Positions 9,384 to 21,330 of a DNA stretch of 64,000 nucleotides are shown piece after piece; within the stretch, counting starts at the first letter, position 1; each line of letters begins with the position of its first letter. The translations under genes were made by a program, and so were the position numbers. This DNA comes from Tuctoria greenei. Taxonomy: Eukaryota > Streptophyta > Magnoliopsida > Poales > Poaceae. Location: the NCBI GenBank assembly GCA_036927565.1, contig JAYESD010000001.1, positions 136,637,415-136,701,414 of the forward strand, given 5' to 3'. The notes beneath the pieces were generated by a model, which was given only the letters and a program-made list of their open reading frames with translations, searched no databases and had not been told where the DNA came from.

Positions 9384-11990
9384 ACCCTTCTCAAGGAAAG
9401 AAATATCGTCCTAAGATTAGAAGTGGATAACTGAAATGGTAAGAATGTTATGGAAGGTATGATGATAACACATCCAAACTTTTGGTTAGAAGAGCTTCTT
9501 CATCTTCCAATGCAACTCTTCATCTTCTCATGTGATTTACTCAATGGTGTGGTTACCTCATAATACCTTGTAAAACTACAACGTCTAATTCCTTGTTCCA
9601 CTTTCCTTTTCCTTAACTTTCGTTCTGTAAGTAAACATTGACTTGTCTTTCTTGTGAACTTCTAAAATTCTTCCTCGAATCGTAGGTATGAAAGCAAACT
9701 AACTCAATGATCCATAAACAACAAAGCGTATACTTGGTTCTTCCGTGTCAATCAATGTGAGAATCACTTTTGCATTGTTCACCACGTTAGTCGTGCTCGG
9801 ACGATATTGAGTCTCAAATTTCTAATCCTACATCAACTCCAACCATATTTTATGTCTCAAATCCAACTCCTTATAATTAAGGGTTTACTTGAGGCTCTTG
9901 GGATCCTTGTAAAGACAAATTAGATTTCCTAGTGATACGAGTTTCCTTCCGAATGATCCGAGTTATAAGTATTTGATGTAGGCAAAGTTGAACTGTAGAG
10001 TCTCTGACTGCGTTTTTGAAACCTTCCTCTTTATCCTTGAATGATGTATCTTGTTTTTATAACAAAGAAACATTCAACTTTACAATCTTTGGCTTCAGTC
10101 ATTTGTGTCCTCTTTTGAAGACGTTACTGTCCAAATCTTGATTCCAACATCCAATCTTTGCTCTATGGTTTCCTTGATCACAATAGTGTCTTACAACAGA
10201 AGTTATAGCATTTCTTGCAGCTTACTTTGCTTTGGTTGCATCCTTAAGGATTAACTTAGTATCTTTTCAAAATAAGAATCAAGGTGTATTAAGATCCAAG
10301 ATGGAGTGATCAACTCGCAAGGAATTGTGATCTCAATAAATGAGTCAAAGGATGAAATGCTTTGTACTGGCATAAGAAAATTCAAGATCGATTTCTATTA
10401 TGTCATCAAAATACAAAGATGCACAATAGATAGTGACTGTAAGGTTGTGAGACCAAAACAATGTCACCATGCATTACAAGTCAAGAAGTTCAATCAGCTT
10501 GTCCATCAAGTGATAATCTCGTGAGTAGAGAATACGCAAGGTTCTCACGAGGTTGAGAAATCATAAGGCAACTACTCACAAACTAGAACAGTCAATTTCC
10601 GGCAATCAAGGTGGGTGAGTCTCAACCAGTCAAGTATAATGACTCAATTGTGATGTAGTTACAAGGGGGTTAAGTGATAGGTTTTCCCTATAGTAATCAA
10701 GATAATGAATTAAACAAATGGCGTTATGAACTATAAAGTTGTTCATAGCTCAAAAATAGTAGACAATACTCAAGTATTCGGATGGAGACACATATTCTTG
10801 CTCAAGCTCAGCATGAATCATGCTTCATGATGCATCTCAAGTGGTATAATGTTATGTATATACAAAGAGGCGCCCTAGAGGTACTAATGCATGAGGTATG
10901 GTGCAATATTTTAGTTTGATCAATAACAAGTAAATCAATTCAAACATGATATGGAATATCTCAAGTTTCAACGGGTTCAAATAACTTGGTCATGAAAGGT
11001 GAATAAAGGATACTACTTTCATGTATTACCCAAGTTAGTTGAGTTCAAGGAAGAGACGTTAGAAAGGAATGGTGAGACTCACCTCAAAATAATGGAGTGT
11101 ACACGATAGAACAGAGTGATCGCACCTATTATTGATGTGAAGTTCCCTGAAGCCTGCTAATCACAACATAATATAGTGTTGTGGTCTCTTAGCAAATTGT
11201 CAGGTTTCTCATCTCATATTATTCTTAACTTACTATGTCTACCTGCTAGTAGGTGTGGTCGTTTTGCATTCCGGAGTAGCTAGGAGAGTAACCTTCAAAA
11301 AGCAAGTATCTAACATTCACTTTATTAGATTGCAACAATGGTCGGCAGGGAACTGTGTTTGATCAACGGTCACGGTCAGTGACCTGTGCCATTACGGAAG
11401 GAACTTGAGGTCATACCACACTCAAAATTGGTCAACCAATCAATTGAAGACTAGTTGATGAATATGCAATCTTTCTCAATAAGCCAGTTTGCACTCTTAA
11501 CTAATTTCTCCATGTGTCTCGTCTGAACATGCACAATGACTATACATCAAAAATTGTTCCTCTTATCTGGCATCATGTTTCCACGAATCTTAGTAATGTC
11601 AGAATGCATACTCTTCATCCATGATTCCATGTTGCATAAGCTGAAGCATTGGTGCTTTTTAGCATAGAAAATCAACTAGCTATCTTAACTCTGGGTCGAA
11701 TATCACAAAGCTTTAGTGTTCCAAGTCACTAGAGTAGTCCTTAATAGAAGTTCTTCATTCTCGTTTCTCTTTGACCCGATAAGTCAATGTTGTACTTATT
11801 CTTACTTACTTGAACATCCACTTCCAACTCGTTGGTTTTGTGTTGATGTAAACTAGGGCAAGATGCCATAGTGGATGTAACACCTTGGTTATTAGGGTGT
11901 ACTCCTTCTCCCTTAAGTGCCAGCCTAGTAACATCCATCACCTTTCGTCGACTACTTGCGTATGCTTCGATCAGTACCAAATTCAAAAGT
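9384..11990 (-). pseudogene. relic of Tekay gag-pol (RT, RNase H, start of integrase)
   Basis: No open frame survives, but the minus strand aligns base by base with the good copy at 53755-57474. 9770-9918 matches the RNase H segment with the block encoding DHKSLK. 9640-9740 matches the following LVPYGALYNLALIP segment. 9480-9530 matches the start of integrase (LDEAHLSKYS). A weaker match near 10430-10480 corresponds to the RT block FGLTNAPAHF. The sequence then jumps from early integrase to the polypurine-tract neighbourhood, so most of integrase and the chromodomain are deleted. The stretch 10600-11990 should hold protease and gag relics. I cannot identify them with confidence, and a 81-codon frame at 11741-11986 is not recognisable. 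Confidence 0.7.
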
Positions 11991-14178
11991 TACTTTCTTT
12001 TGAAGTCGACGACGCATACTTGATATAACCAACGTCTTGGAGCAACTGCGACAACTTGGATATGAAACCTGGACGATTCACCTCTGCTAAGCAAGTCCAA
12101 TCATTTATCATCAGTAGGAAGGGAAGATCCATCTTTGGGCATAGACTTGAATCAATTCACATGTCCATTTCCACATTAAAGAATATGTCAATGTCAAGTG
12201 CATAGCAAAACCACTAAGCTGCAACATTTTTCACTCCATCCCTTTTTGCTGTTTGAAATCTGTTCCAGACCGACCATGTTGCACTCAAACTCAAATTTGA
12301 CTATGCAAATGACATTTTCATGACATGACACAATCTTCAAAGTTGAAGATAATTCTCAGTTATTTCCAACGGTCACCCACATGCCTCTGTTGCATCAAGA
12401 GTTTGAGAGTTATGGTGGTTTGAAGTTGACAGTTTTCTGGGACCATTTTGACAGAACCTCCCCTAAAAGTGGAGGTTCTGACTACAGTTAAAACAGTCAC
12501 AAATATACAAATTATGCACAATATTTCAATTACAACATTGTATTAAATCATATCAGCTCATCCGTTCAGCCTTTACAACATTCATCCCAGCAGTTACTCG
12601 CAAAGTTTTCACAATGTCCTCATTCTGTCCGGATTCTGGACAGCCATGACATTGACGATGATAATTTTATTTACAACCAGTTACAGAGAGTTTTAGCCTT
12701 AGAGTTGAATAGAAAACTTGATAGAGTACTTCTTAATATATTCATAAATTTATATATATCTATGTTACTGTTCTAACTAAGGAGATATGGTTGTTCAAAG
12801 TTCAACTATTGTCTGGCTGAATTTGGCAGCACCTTCACATATGTACCATTTTGAACTCAAAATTTGAAACCTATCTGGGTCGTATATGAGACAACTCTGA
12901 ATTACAAAGTTTTAGCACATTTTCTCGCCTTTTGAGAACTGTATCACACTAATTTGGAGGACGTTTCTATGAAGAGATATGGCAAAATTACAGAGGCTGG
13001 CCCTGTGGGTCAGGGGATTGCAACAGTTTCTATAATTTGAACTTTTAACCATTTTGATGTGAGTTTCAGCACTTGAAGTGAACATATAAGATGTAGAGCA
13101 CTTCTCCATCAATTCAAATATGTGCCCCACACATGGGATGGTCGAAAATACAAGGAGTTACGCACCGAGAAAATTTCAGCAGCGCAGCTCCCAAAACAGG
13201 GCACTCCACTTTTCCTCACTTAAGTTGAGCTGAATGTAAAATTTGGTGGAATCAATTCAGGACACAAATTTTTATACCCAGGTGGTTATTCTGGTCAATG
13301 TCGACGTTGATGCATCACAGGATTCATGACGGTACTACATTCCTCACGAAATAGAAAATCAAAACCGGATTACCCTCAACATATATGTTTAATAGGTGGC
13401 ACTAAAATCGAGCACTCACAAACGTTTTCTACTCCCAATACGTTTAACGCGGTTAGTGTACCTACATAAGACACGCAATTTACAAAAACACTCGTTATGG
13501 TGTCGTACGGCAGAGCCCGCACGGGCGATCATTTCAGGTAGTCATAATAATATATCAGCTCCAATCTAATGTCTTGTATCATTCCATACAGGCCGTCCTC
13601 GAGGAGACAAGTCTCGAGAAATGTGGTCGTGTTTCAACACCACACGATGGGGGACCCGAGTAGAGCGTGAACGGATAGTCACGGATGGGAATTTTATTAA
13701 TCCAACAGATGCCACCTACTGCCCCATAAGAGTTGAGGCACGCGGATGGCGAGCGGTGCGTATGTGGCCCTTTGAACATTGAACATTGAAGAGTTGTATG
13801 CTATCGCGTTTTTGACCACACGATGAAGTATCCATGCTTTTGCCTGAAGCACGTCGGGAAGCATTGTTTTCATATGTTCCGAGAAACATGAGAAGGTTCA
13901 GAGACTCATATTAACTCATGTGCCAAGCCATGGGGGACAATCATCATACTGCCTCTCTTACAGGGGAGCTTACCACAATTGATCCACTTGCTGTGACGTA
14001 TCGTACCCTTACCTCACGTCGAAGCATCATTACTGAATATAATAACAAATATGTTAGCTTTGCCACCTTGAGTAATTATTCTAATATCAATCATTATGTG
14101 GGCCTAGTAACGAATCCTTACTCTTAAGTCTATAGTTTTCAAAATAGGTTGCTTTTCAGGTGCGTTATTCCCAATGTA
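11991..14178 (-). other. leader region of element F
   Basis: No gene. Read on the minus strand, 14040-13880 matches the leaders of the other Tekay elements (27001-27130 and 51400-51530). The match includes the splice-donor-like site near 14011 and the GATCAATTGTGGTAAGCTC block. 13590-13620 resembles the CTCGAGG/CCTCGAG part near 51700-51730. The rest, to 11991, is A/T-rich and unremarkable. Confidence 0.6.
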
Positions 14179-14190
14179 GCTCTGATACCA
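14179..14190 (-). promoter_or_regulatory. primer-binding site of element F (initiator tRNA-Met type)
   Basis: On the minus strand TGGTATCAGAGC, complementary to the 3' end of plant initiator tRNA-Met. It lies three bases from the LTR end (TGTGAGC… at 14194 on the plus strand). Confidence 0.85.
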
Positions 14191-16739
14191 TGTTGTGAGC
14201 ACCGAGGTCCCAACAAACCAGGAATCAAATTGGGTGATGTCGTGCGATGCGACATCCAATAACAAAACACGGAAAAAACAAAGAGCTCATAAAATAAGTA
14301 ACTTACATTATTCTTAGATTTTTGTACAAAAGAGCTTACATCGGGGAAAGTCTTCATACTACTCTCTCGAACCTACATTACACCAGTAGCGATCGTATCC
14401 AACTCGCGGATACTCCGCTCTAGCATCACAGATGACAGCAGCAGTGTCCAAGACATCCATTAGGCTACATACCCGTGGAGGGTACTGTCTAGAAACTCGT
14501 CATAGCTATATACCTGCAAAACTCGTATAAATGCAACCGTGAGCACAAGGCTCAGCCAAGACATAACCATCTCACCTAAGAACATGAAACTCTACATGTT
14601 GGGAACGTAAGACCAAAATTTAAACTGCGGAAAGTAAATGTCCACTATTAGTAGGAACCTTGTTTCAAGTATATAATAGCATGTGTCGTCCTTGGCCATA
14701 GCAACATTATGAATTCCACAATCAAAGAAGAAACGCTTCATCCACAATGTTGCAGGGCCCAAGGTTACACAGGCCTTAGCGAGTTAATTGCCTTGAATCA
14801 TAACTTTAGTTTTTCTAGCAGCTACCTCAATCAAGTTGCTTAACCATCCAGCAGGTTCCACCTAGTTCTAGCTGTTACCACGTCACAACGTAGTGAACAA
14901 GTATTCTATGTTCCGGGAGCCACAGTGATTCCAAACATGAAACACCCGACTTGCACGTCACATACACTGGTCCAGAAGAGACTTACAGTCCTCGCCCATG
15001 ACACCATGAGTGACAACCTTTCATAAGACACCCAAATGGTGAAGCGATTCCGTCGTCCCAGAAGCAATACCCCACATACGGGATCGCCGCAGTGGTCACT
15101 ACTATCCTTGTCCGCTACCGGCTTAGGAAAGTGGGGATCACCTCAGCACCAAGGTTAACAAGTTACATCAGTTTGTTGGGTCCACTAGAGCCAGTATGCA
15201 TCCGGTACAAATTCAAACTTGTCCAGCACGGCCACACACGATACGGTCCTCAATCGACACGGGCAGGAACTATGCCCGCAAAACCACGTTCTTGGGCGTC
15301 CTAATCTTCCTCTCCGATCTCCATTTTGTCCCGAATGTATCCCACTTATTACTATTTATGAGTAGAGTCCAACTACTTGAGCAATACCACTTAATGATAT
15401 TTCTTTAACAGTTATGTGGAGTCTTGTACTACCCAAACTCTAGGGGTTCATGGGTCATGCATGTGAAGTATCATACATTCCTAGACTTAATGCACAATTA
15501 CCATCATATAGATTATAAAAGAAAAACATATTAACAACTTTAAATGCAAATCGGGGCTTGCCTTAGGTTGCGACTAGTGTAAATGTCAATAAGTCAGTCT
15601 TGATCTTCGAGGCGAAGCTTCTCGTCGTTTTCCTCCTTTTCTTGTGCTTGAAGCTGCTTGGGCGAACCTTGCTCTTGCGTGCTGCTTGGGCGAACCTTGC
15701 TCTTATGTGCTGCGGGTTCCAAGCTAGTCCTTCTCCTCGTAGTCGTGCTCCTCGTCGATCTTCGTCACGTCATCTAGCGATATAATTATGCACATATGCG
15801 AAACAATATAATTCAATACACGATATCTAGAATTCTTACATATTACAGGAATGGATAATCTCAACAGTGGAAGTCAAGAGAGGTTTATTGGACTTGGACT
15901 ATCTGTACAGAAGGTGACATAAATACTAATGCATGAATCAGCTCATGTGGCCTAAGATTGTGCCTACCTGATCTCTAGCAACTCTGGTTTTCATCGCATC
16001 TGTATCTCCATCTGTAGCAGTTATCTACTCATCTTCAGTGGCAAATCCTTCAATCAGTAAGACAATTATCAATGATACTCTCCCCAACCCTCTCGTTCAT
16101 CCGGTCCTCTAAATCATCTGGTCCTACTTGCAAAATACATTTATCAACATATTGTTATTGACACAACATTGGAAATCCACTCTTGCTTGCATCCCTCATA
16201 CCTTGCATATGCTTACGGTTCTCTCAGTCCTGAAGAATGCAAACAAAAGCTAGTGGTAAAATGTGACTGACATGGTAATGATGTTGTTCATCATCTTAAT
16301 CCAGCATAGCAGCACTATACCCAATATTCTCTGATCACATCAATGAGTAATGTGTTGCACACAGCACCATTGGAGTAACTTCCACCATGTAAGCATTTCC
16401 TCGAACATACAGCCCTGCTCCGACCAATTTTTCACAGATCAGAGATCACCTTGGCTTATGTTGTTTGTCGGTGTTGACACCACAACATCACTGCATGACA
16501 TACCAGCACTGAATATCAACGCAGTTGGTCTTTCTAAGTAAACATTTCATCGAACATCTTAGCGGCATACTTGATCCGACTAAACTTGCACAATTCAGAG
16601 CTAAGATTGGCCCAGTTGTCATTGTCGTAGTGTCTTTGACGTGTTCCTGCATCTCATACATCACTCACATCAATCTCCTTGCTGCCAGGACACGGCAGCG
16701 CCTCAGAACGTCGCGATGACATCTTTTATGCCACGACGT

Positions 16740-17810
16740 CGATGTGGAGCAGCTGCCGAAACAACTCGAGCATGTGCACAGGCTTCCCAGTGACGCCGAG
16801 GTGGTGGAACACGCTGCTGCAAGTGGTGGAGCAGAGCGGGAGGCCAAAACAAATCGTGTCGAGGAAGAGGACGAAGGCCGGCGAATTGAAGTGGTGAGCG
16901 GTGAGTGGAACACGGGAACGGGAAGGATCACGGTGGCAACTTGACGTGCAGAGGTGGAGGGAGGTGGTCTGGGGCATGGTGCAGCACCATGGTGGCTGGA
17001 ACGCACAGCAGGCAGCGGGCTAGCGAGACGCAGAGGAGCAGCTACGACGGCGGTGAGGTGTGGGCGGCCATCGCCACTGCGGCCCAGGTGAGGGCATGGC
17101 GCACCAGTGGGCATGGCCAGCAGCAGCAGGGCGTGCGCGAGGTGGGTGTGGGCATGGCGACCAGCACGGTGGTGGCAGTGCGCGAGCGAGCAGGGGGCAT
17201 GGCGGCGCTCGGTAATGGCGTGCGTGCAGCAGCGGCGAAGCGCGACATGCAGCAGCGAGCAACGCGAGCTGGGCACAGTCGAGGCGAAGAGCAGGTGCTG
17301 GCGCGCTAGAGCGACGTGCGGCAGAGATGGGGAGGGAGGAGCAGGGCGCCTGGGCTGAAGGACGCCGGAGACCCAGGGCGTTCGGGCAGGGCGCCGGCGC
17401 ACGGGCGCACGGACACCGGGGAGCACAGGCGAGCAGGGTACCGACCATGGCTGGAGTGGCACAGAGCTCGACCGTGGATGCAGGCCGGCGAGGGCGAGCT
17501 GCGCGGCTGCCGGCGCACGGAGGCAGCAGCGGCAGGAAGGAAGAAGCAGGGCGGCGGCAAGCATCGGGCTGGGAGAGAGAGAGACCGGCGTGCAGCAGCG
17601 GGGGCACGACCAGCCGGAGCACTTCCACGGCGCGGGGCAGGGCACGGGCACCGCGCGGGGCCAGCGTGGGTGCGCGCCGTTGGAGCTGACTAGGGCGTCC
17701 CGGGAGCACCGTCCAGCAGGGGAAAGGAGGAGCAGGCCGGCGGTGACAACCTTGGCCCTGGCGCACGGTAGCGTGGATGGAGCAAGCTGCTGGCGTTAGT
17801 TTAAGATGGG
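16740..17810 (-). other. GC-rich, CpG-rich block within the 5' LTR of element F
   Basis: About 1 kb of very GC-rich sequence with long frames open on both strands (for example 328 codons at 16665-17651 minus and 290 codons at 17020-17892 minus). Such frames are a composition effect; none has a recognisable domain. In LTR order it lies at the position of the GC-rich leader found after the TATA box in the youngest Tekay LTR (47740-47960). I therefore read it as part of the LTR, though captured DNA is possible. Confidence 0.5.
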
Positions 17811-17956
17811 GATCGAAGAGAGAGGAATTTGAAATTAAGTTACTTTCAACAGGCTTTGCTAGAATACTATTCCTAATATGCGACACGCTCAAATACCATT
17901 ATAATAGTGTAAGATTTGCTCTTTTACTATTGTAAGTGGATTACACTACTAATTAA

Positions 17957-18219
17957 GGGCCTGTTTGGATTGCATACTAAGTTTGCCACACAATCTTGCC
18001 TAAGGTGACTAAGGATAGTCTTGCCACACTTTTGTAGCAATAAAATTTGGCAACTAACCTTAGGCAAGGTGTGGCAAAAAAATTCAGTCTATGACATGTG
18101 GGGCAAAGTGTGGCAATGTTAGTCAGACTTATTTGTAGCTAGAACCAAACACTGACTAAGAAAACTGTGGCTGACTAAAGTTAGGCGTGGCAAATTGTGG
18201 CTGTAATCCAAACAGCCCC
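17957..18219. mobile_element. Tourist-like MITE (263 bp), TSD TAA
   Basis: Ends GGGCCTGTTTGGATT and AATCCAAACAGCCCC form terminal inverted repeats, flanked by TAA at 17954-17956 and 18220-18222. The TAA duplication and G-rich ends fit a PIF/Harbinger (Tourist) MITE. It sits inside the left arm of the Pack-MULE. The arm is continuous with its partner when the MITE is skipped, which proves the order of insertion. Confidence 0.93.
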
Positions 18220-18790
18220 TAACTCTTTTCACAACTAAACATTTCAGAAATGACCAAAATACCTTAGTTTGTCTAAAAAAATAAATGAAAATTTAAAAAT
18301 AAATAGAAAAATTTAAATCAGAAAAATAACTGAAAAAAAAAGAAATTTATCTCAAAAAATTTTAAAAAGTTTTTTTGCCAGAAAATTAAAGTAAATTACA
18401 CAGAAATTAGAAAAATAGTGGATTTATTTCAGAAAATTAAAAAATGATTTTTTATTAGAAAATTATAAAAAAGGAAAATTACACAGAAAATTGAAATAAA
18501 TTGTCAAAAATATGAAAAAATGCAAAAAAAATTGGAGATATTGAAAAAAATATCGAGATATATTGTAGATATAGACAATAATTTTTACATATTCAAATTG
18601 GAATTATACTACTCCCAACACCGGGCACAATAATTTTTACATATATTCAATAATTTTTACATATATCCCTACATCTCTAACAAGGATACGTCAAATCTTT
18701 TTAGCACGCTCAGCACGGTTCTCCCTTTTATTTGAATTCAAAAGATCTAAGAATAGGATGCTTCTCTAATGCTCAAAATGTACATGGACT

Positions 18791-19521
18791 TCAATCTTGT
18801 GATTCACACACGACTTGCTTGCCAACATTTTTACCACTGAACAGACTAACAAAGGCAGCATGTCCATTCTCCAGCCCCAAAGTCATATCTTCTACATACA
18901 CAATTTTACCATCTCTGTAATGTCTGGTAATGTCTTCCACAAACCGTGGAAACAGTTGGAGGTGATCACTCTGGATGGATCCCTTCATCTGTATCCTCTT
19001 GCTTACTAGGCAGAAGAGGTTGTGGATGCCAACGGGAGCAATTAACCCGTGCTGGGAAACCATCCCACATACAGCAATGCAGCCGTGCATCCGCATGTTG
19101 AGAAGTACAGCGTCAAGCATCAGCCCACCTATGTTCTCAAAGTATATGTCAATACCTTGAGGAAAGTACCTACACAGGAAAACATTTGCCCATCAATATC
19201 ACAGCACTGCTATATGATCCAACTTATTTGTCGAGTTCACTAGACCACGTGACAGGAAAACATTTGCACATAAATATTGCTTTGAAAGTTTAGCTATTAA
19301 TAATTACAAAATGCTTTATATGAACAAGGTATTGTCAGGAAAGGTATGAGTACCTTCTGATTTGTTCCAGCACTTCCCACAACGTTGCAGCCATGGAGTT
19401 TTGCAAGTTGACCAACGATCTGGCCAACTGCTCCAGATGCAGCAGAAACAAAGACAAACTCCCCCTTCTTAGGTGAACAGATCTCATAGAACCCAACATA
19501 AGCTGTAAAACTAGGCATGCC
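18791..19521 (-). pseudogene. captured fragment of a NADP-dependent 2-alkenal reductase-like gene
   Basis: Two exons on the minus strand. Exon 19354-19521 encodes MPSFTAYVGFYEICSPKKGE and then SAASGAVGQIVGQLAKLHG, the Rossmann-type NADPH-binding start of plant 2-alkenal reductases (MDR family). Exon 18791-19169 encodes YFPQGIDIYFENIGG through GKNVGKQV to a stop, the C-terminal part of the same family. Splice signals are visible: acceptor AG before 19521, donor GT after 19354, acceptor AG before 19169. The exon that normally lies between these two (cofactor region after GSAG) is missing; only 184 bp separate them. The N-terminal exons are also absent. Family members reduce the C=C bond of reactive carbonyls in the cytosol. 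This fragment lacks essential parts and is not expected to be active. Confidence 0.85.
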
Positions 19522-19629
19522 TGTGGAGGAAGACCATGTAGGAGATGCAAGCTTATTAGACCAAAGAATAATTCACAAAGAGAAATTTGAGAGACAACTG
19601 CAGAAAAATAAATTAGTATATAGAAAAAA

Positions 19630-19910
19630 AATACCAGAAAAGGAGCCAGGGAATCGGCCTCTGCTGGCGGAGGCGGGGCGTCAGCCTCTGCTCCCAGCGT
19701 TGGGGCCTTGGCGGTGGAGGGAGGGCTAGGCGGCGCCTGGAGGTCAAGCGGCGGCGTGGCGCCGGGTGGCAGGCAGCATGGGGGCCGCAGACTCGGGTAG
19801 CGGAGGCGGCTTGACGCTGCGCGGCGGCGAGGCCCTTGCGGCGGCGGGGAGCCGGGCGGTGCCGGGAGGGCCGGCGGGGGTGTTGAGGATCGTTGGGAGT
19901 TGAACAGCAA
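19630..19910 (-). other. GC-rich exon-like piece in the Pack-MULE
   Basis: Very GC-rich, Pro/Ala-rich in the open minus frame (part of a 200-codon frame at 19335-19937). It ends with a donor-like CTG|GT near 19635. The origin was not recognised; it is probably a second captured fragment placed upstream of the reductase exons. Confidence 0.45.
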
Positions 19911-20676
19911 CGATCTGAAACACAAAATATGACTCAAGGGTATTTTGGTCTATTTAAGAATGTTTTGGTGTTAAAAAGATTAATTAGTGTTGAAATATTA
20001 ATACATTAGTAAAAGAGTAAGTCTCACACCATTATAATGGTATTTAGGCGTATCGCATGTTAGGATATTATTCTGTGGGAGTAGTATAATTTCAATTTTG
20101 CATCGTGGCACACAGGCACTGGATCAGAGGGCAAAGGCACGGTTTGCGATAAGACTGATTTGTGGGACCCACTGACAGGTGGCACCCACGTGTCAAGCAC
20201 ACACAAATAACAGCAAATTTTAAAGTGCAAAATAAAATAGCAAACAAAGTCTAAAAATCCCCAAACTTTGCAAGTGGACTAATCTGAATATGACGAACAA
20301 AATAGTGCAATCTGTTCTGCAAGTTGACTGTCCTGAATTTCAACATTAATATGCAGTCAAAATATAATTTCTTTTGCACCATAGATAACACTTCAACTTG
20401 CTATCCAAGCTGAAAATATTTTGAATTTGAACCTAACTTCTGACTTTGATTTTTTTGAATTGAAATCATTGAATCTCCATGATTATGTACCTAATTCTTT
20501 AATTCTACTCATACGCTAATCATTCTCCAAACTGTTTGTTAAGTATTTAACGTTCATATTTTGGGCATCATGTATTCATTAACATTATTCATTTGATTTG
20601 ACTTTCTAGTTCAACTTTAAAAATTTTACGTTCGTATTTTCGCATTCTTGCTCTTTTCCAAATGTGGGCTTTTACA

Positions 20677-21330
20677 ATAGGAAATATGAGAAGATTGTTG
20701 TGTGTCCAGATAACTGTATGATTTCCTGGAAAGGGCACGCCAAAGAGAACAAGTGCCTAGAATGTGATAGATCGAGGTTTGTAGAAGTTGTTAATGACGA
20801 TAGTGATAATATAATGATAGAAGTCACACGTAAGCAACTGCGTTACTTACCTATGATACATCAATCGAAGCGGTTGTTTCTTTCGAAAAGAACCACCAAG
20901 CACATGAGATGACACAAAGAAGATGTATGTGAGAACAACTGTGTCATGAATCACCCGTCCAATGGTGAGGCATGGAAGGTGCCGGACAAATTCGATCCAA
21001 ATTTTGACAGCGATGCAAGAAATGTTCGTGTCTGATTAGGGACAGATGGCTTCTCACCGTTTAGTACAAACTCTATGCCATACTTTTGTTGGTCCATCTT
21101 TGTTATTCCGTACAACATGCCACCTTCTTGTATGAAGTACTTGTTAATGTTCCTTTGCCTCATCGTACTTGGACTGGATCATCTTGGGCCACGTCTCAAC
21201 ATGATGTTGAAACCATTGATTGAAGAATTGAAAATGGTGTGGATATGAGTCGAACCGTACAACTGTTACAAGAAGCATGAATTCAATCTGTGAGCTGCTT
21301 AATTGTGGTCCTTTCATGACTTCTATTGTC
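20677..21330 (+). pseudogene. CACTA (En/Spm) transposase Tnp2 fragment
   Basis: Encodes YEKIVVCPDNCMISWK, CLECDRSRF, LRYLPMIHQSKRLFLSK, HPSNGEAWK, FDPNF, LGTDGFSPF and PYNMPP in one frame. This is the order of the N-terminal half of CACTA TNP2 transposases (zinc-binding region and start of the catalytic region). In-frame stops: TGA at 20910-20912 where Trp is expected, TGA near 21033, and TGA near 21246. The left end is cut exactly at 20676/20677 by the Tekay element F, so it is the host DNA of that insertion. No CACTA ends were seen in the window. Confidence 0.85.

Larger units (their letters stand above)
17831..20093. mobile_element. Pack-MULE-like element with long terminal inverted repeats (2263 bp)
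   Basis: The left arm (17831-18260, interrupted by a MITE) is the inverted partner of the right arm (19942-20093). The arms align for about 130 bases across the MITE. The shared blocks include GAAATTA at the very ends, ATGCGA(C/T)ACGC, AATACCATTATAAT, CTCTTTTACTA, ACTAATTAA and GACCAAAAT. Between the arms lie an A/T-rich stretch, exons of a 2-alkenal reductase on the minus strand, and a GC-rich exon-like piece. No transposase is present, as expected for a Pack-MULE. I could not confirm a 9-bp target duplication; the best candidate is imperfect (GAATTTGAA at the left, TAATTTCAA at the right). Confidence 0.75.
8240..20676 (-). mobile_element. decayed minus-strand Tekay-like chromovirus (element F)
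   Basis: Minus-strand order: 5' LTR 20676-14194, primer-binding site 14190-14179, leader, relics of gag-pol, polypurine-like end near 9384-9420, then the start of the 3' LTR at 9383. Both LTRs start TGTAAAAGCCCAC (minus strand; + coordinates ending at 20676 and 9383). Only about 190 bp of the 3' LTR remain here. The rest would lie left of the Tat element A insertion. The internal region is about 4.8 kb, against 6.3 kb for the youngest relative (51243-57537). It has lost most of integrase. No frame is open; this is the oldest Tekay copy here by appearance. Confidence 0.8.
14194..20676 (-). repeat. 5' LTR of element F, enlarged by a Pack-MULE
   Basis: Total 6483 bp. Removing the Pack-MULE (2263 bp) leaves about 4.2 kb, in line with the 4.33-4.40 kb LTRs of the other two Tekay elements. 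The plus-strand stretch 15100-15290 is the reverse complement of the block at 25750-25860 in element B. The region near 14705-14740 carries a decayed copy of the 31-base motif. 15360-15379 carries a decayed copy of the LTR hairpin. Confidence 0.8.

Noticed and set aside
9384..14193. LARD-type element with no coding capacity
   Set aside because: Considered first because no frame is open. Base-level matches to Tekay RNase H and integrase show it is a decayed coding element.
16665..17892. Long open frames on both strands (up to 328 codons)
   Set aside because: GC-rich sequence has few stop codons by composition. The translations are Pro/Ala/Arg/Cys-rich without any domain, and the block fits the GC-rich leader of the Tekay LTR.
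18791..19521. Functional host 2-alkenal reductase gene
   Set aside because: N-terminal exons and one middle exon are missing, and the piece lies between the inverted arms of a Pack-MULE.
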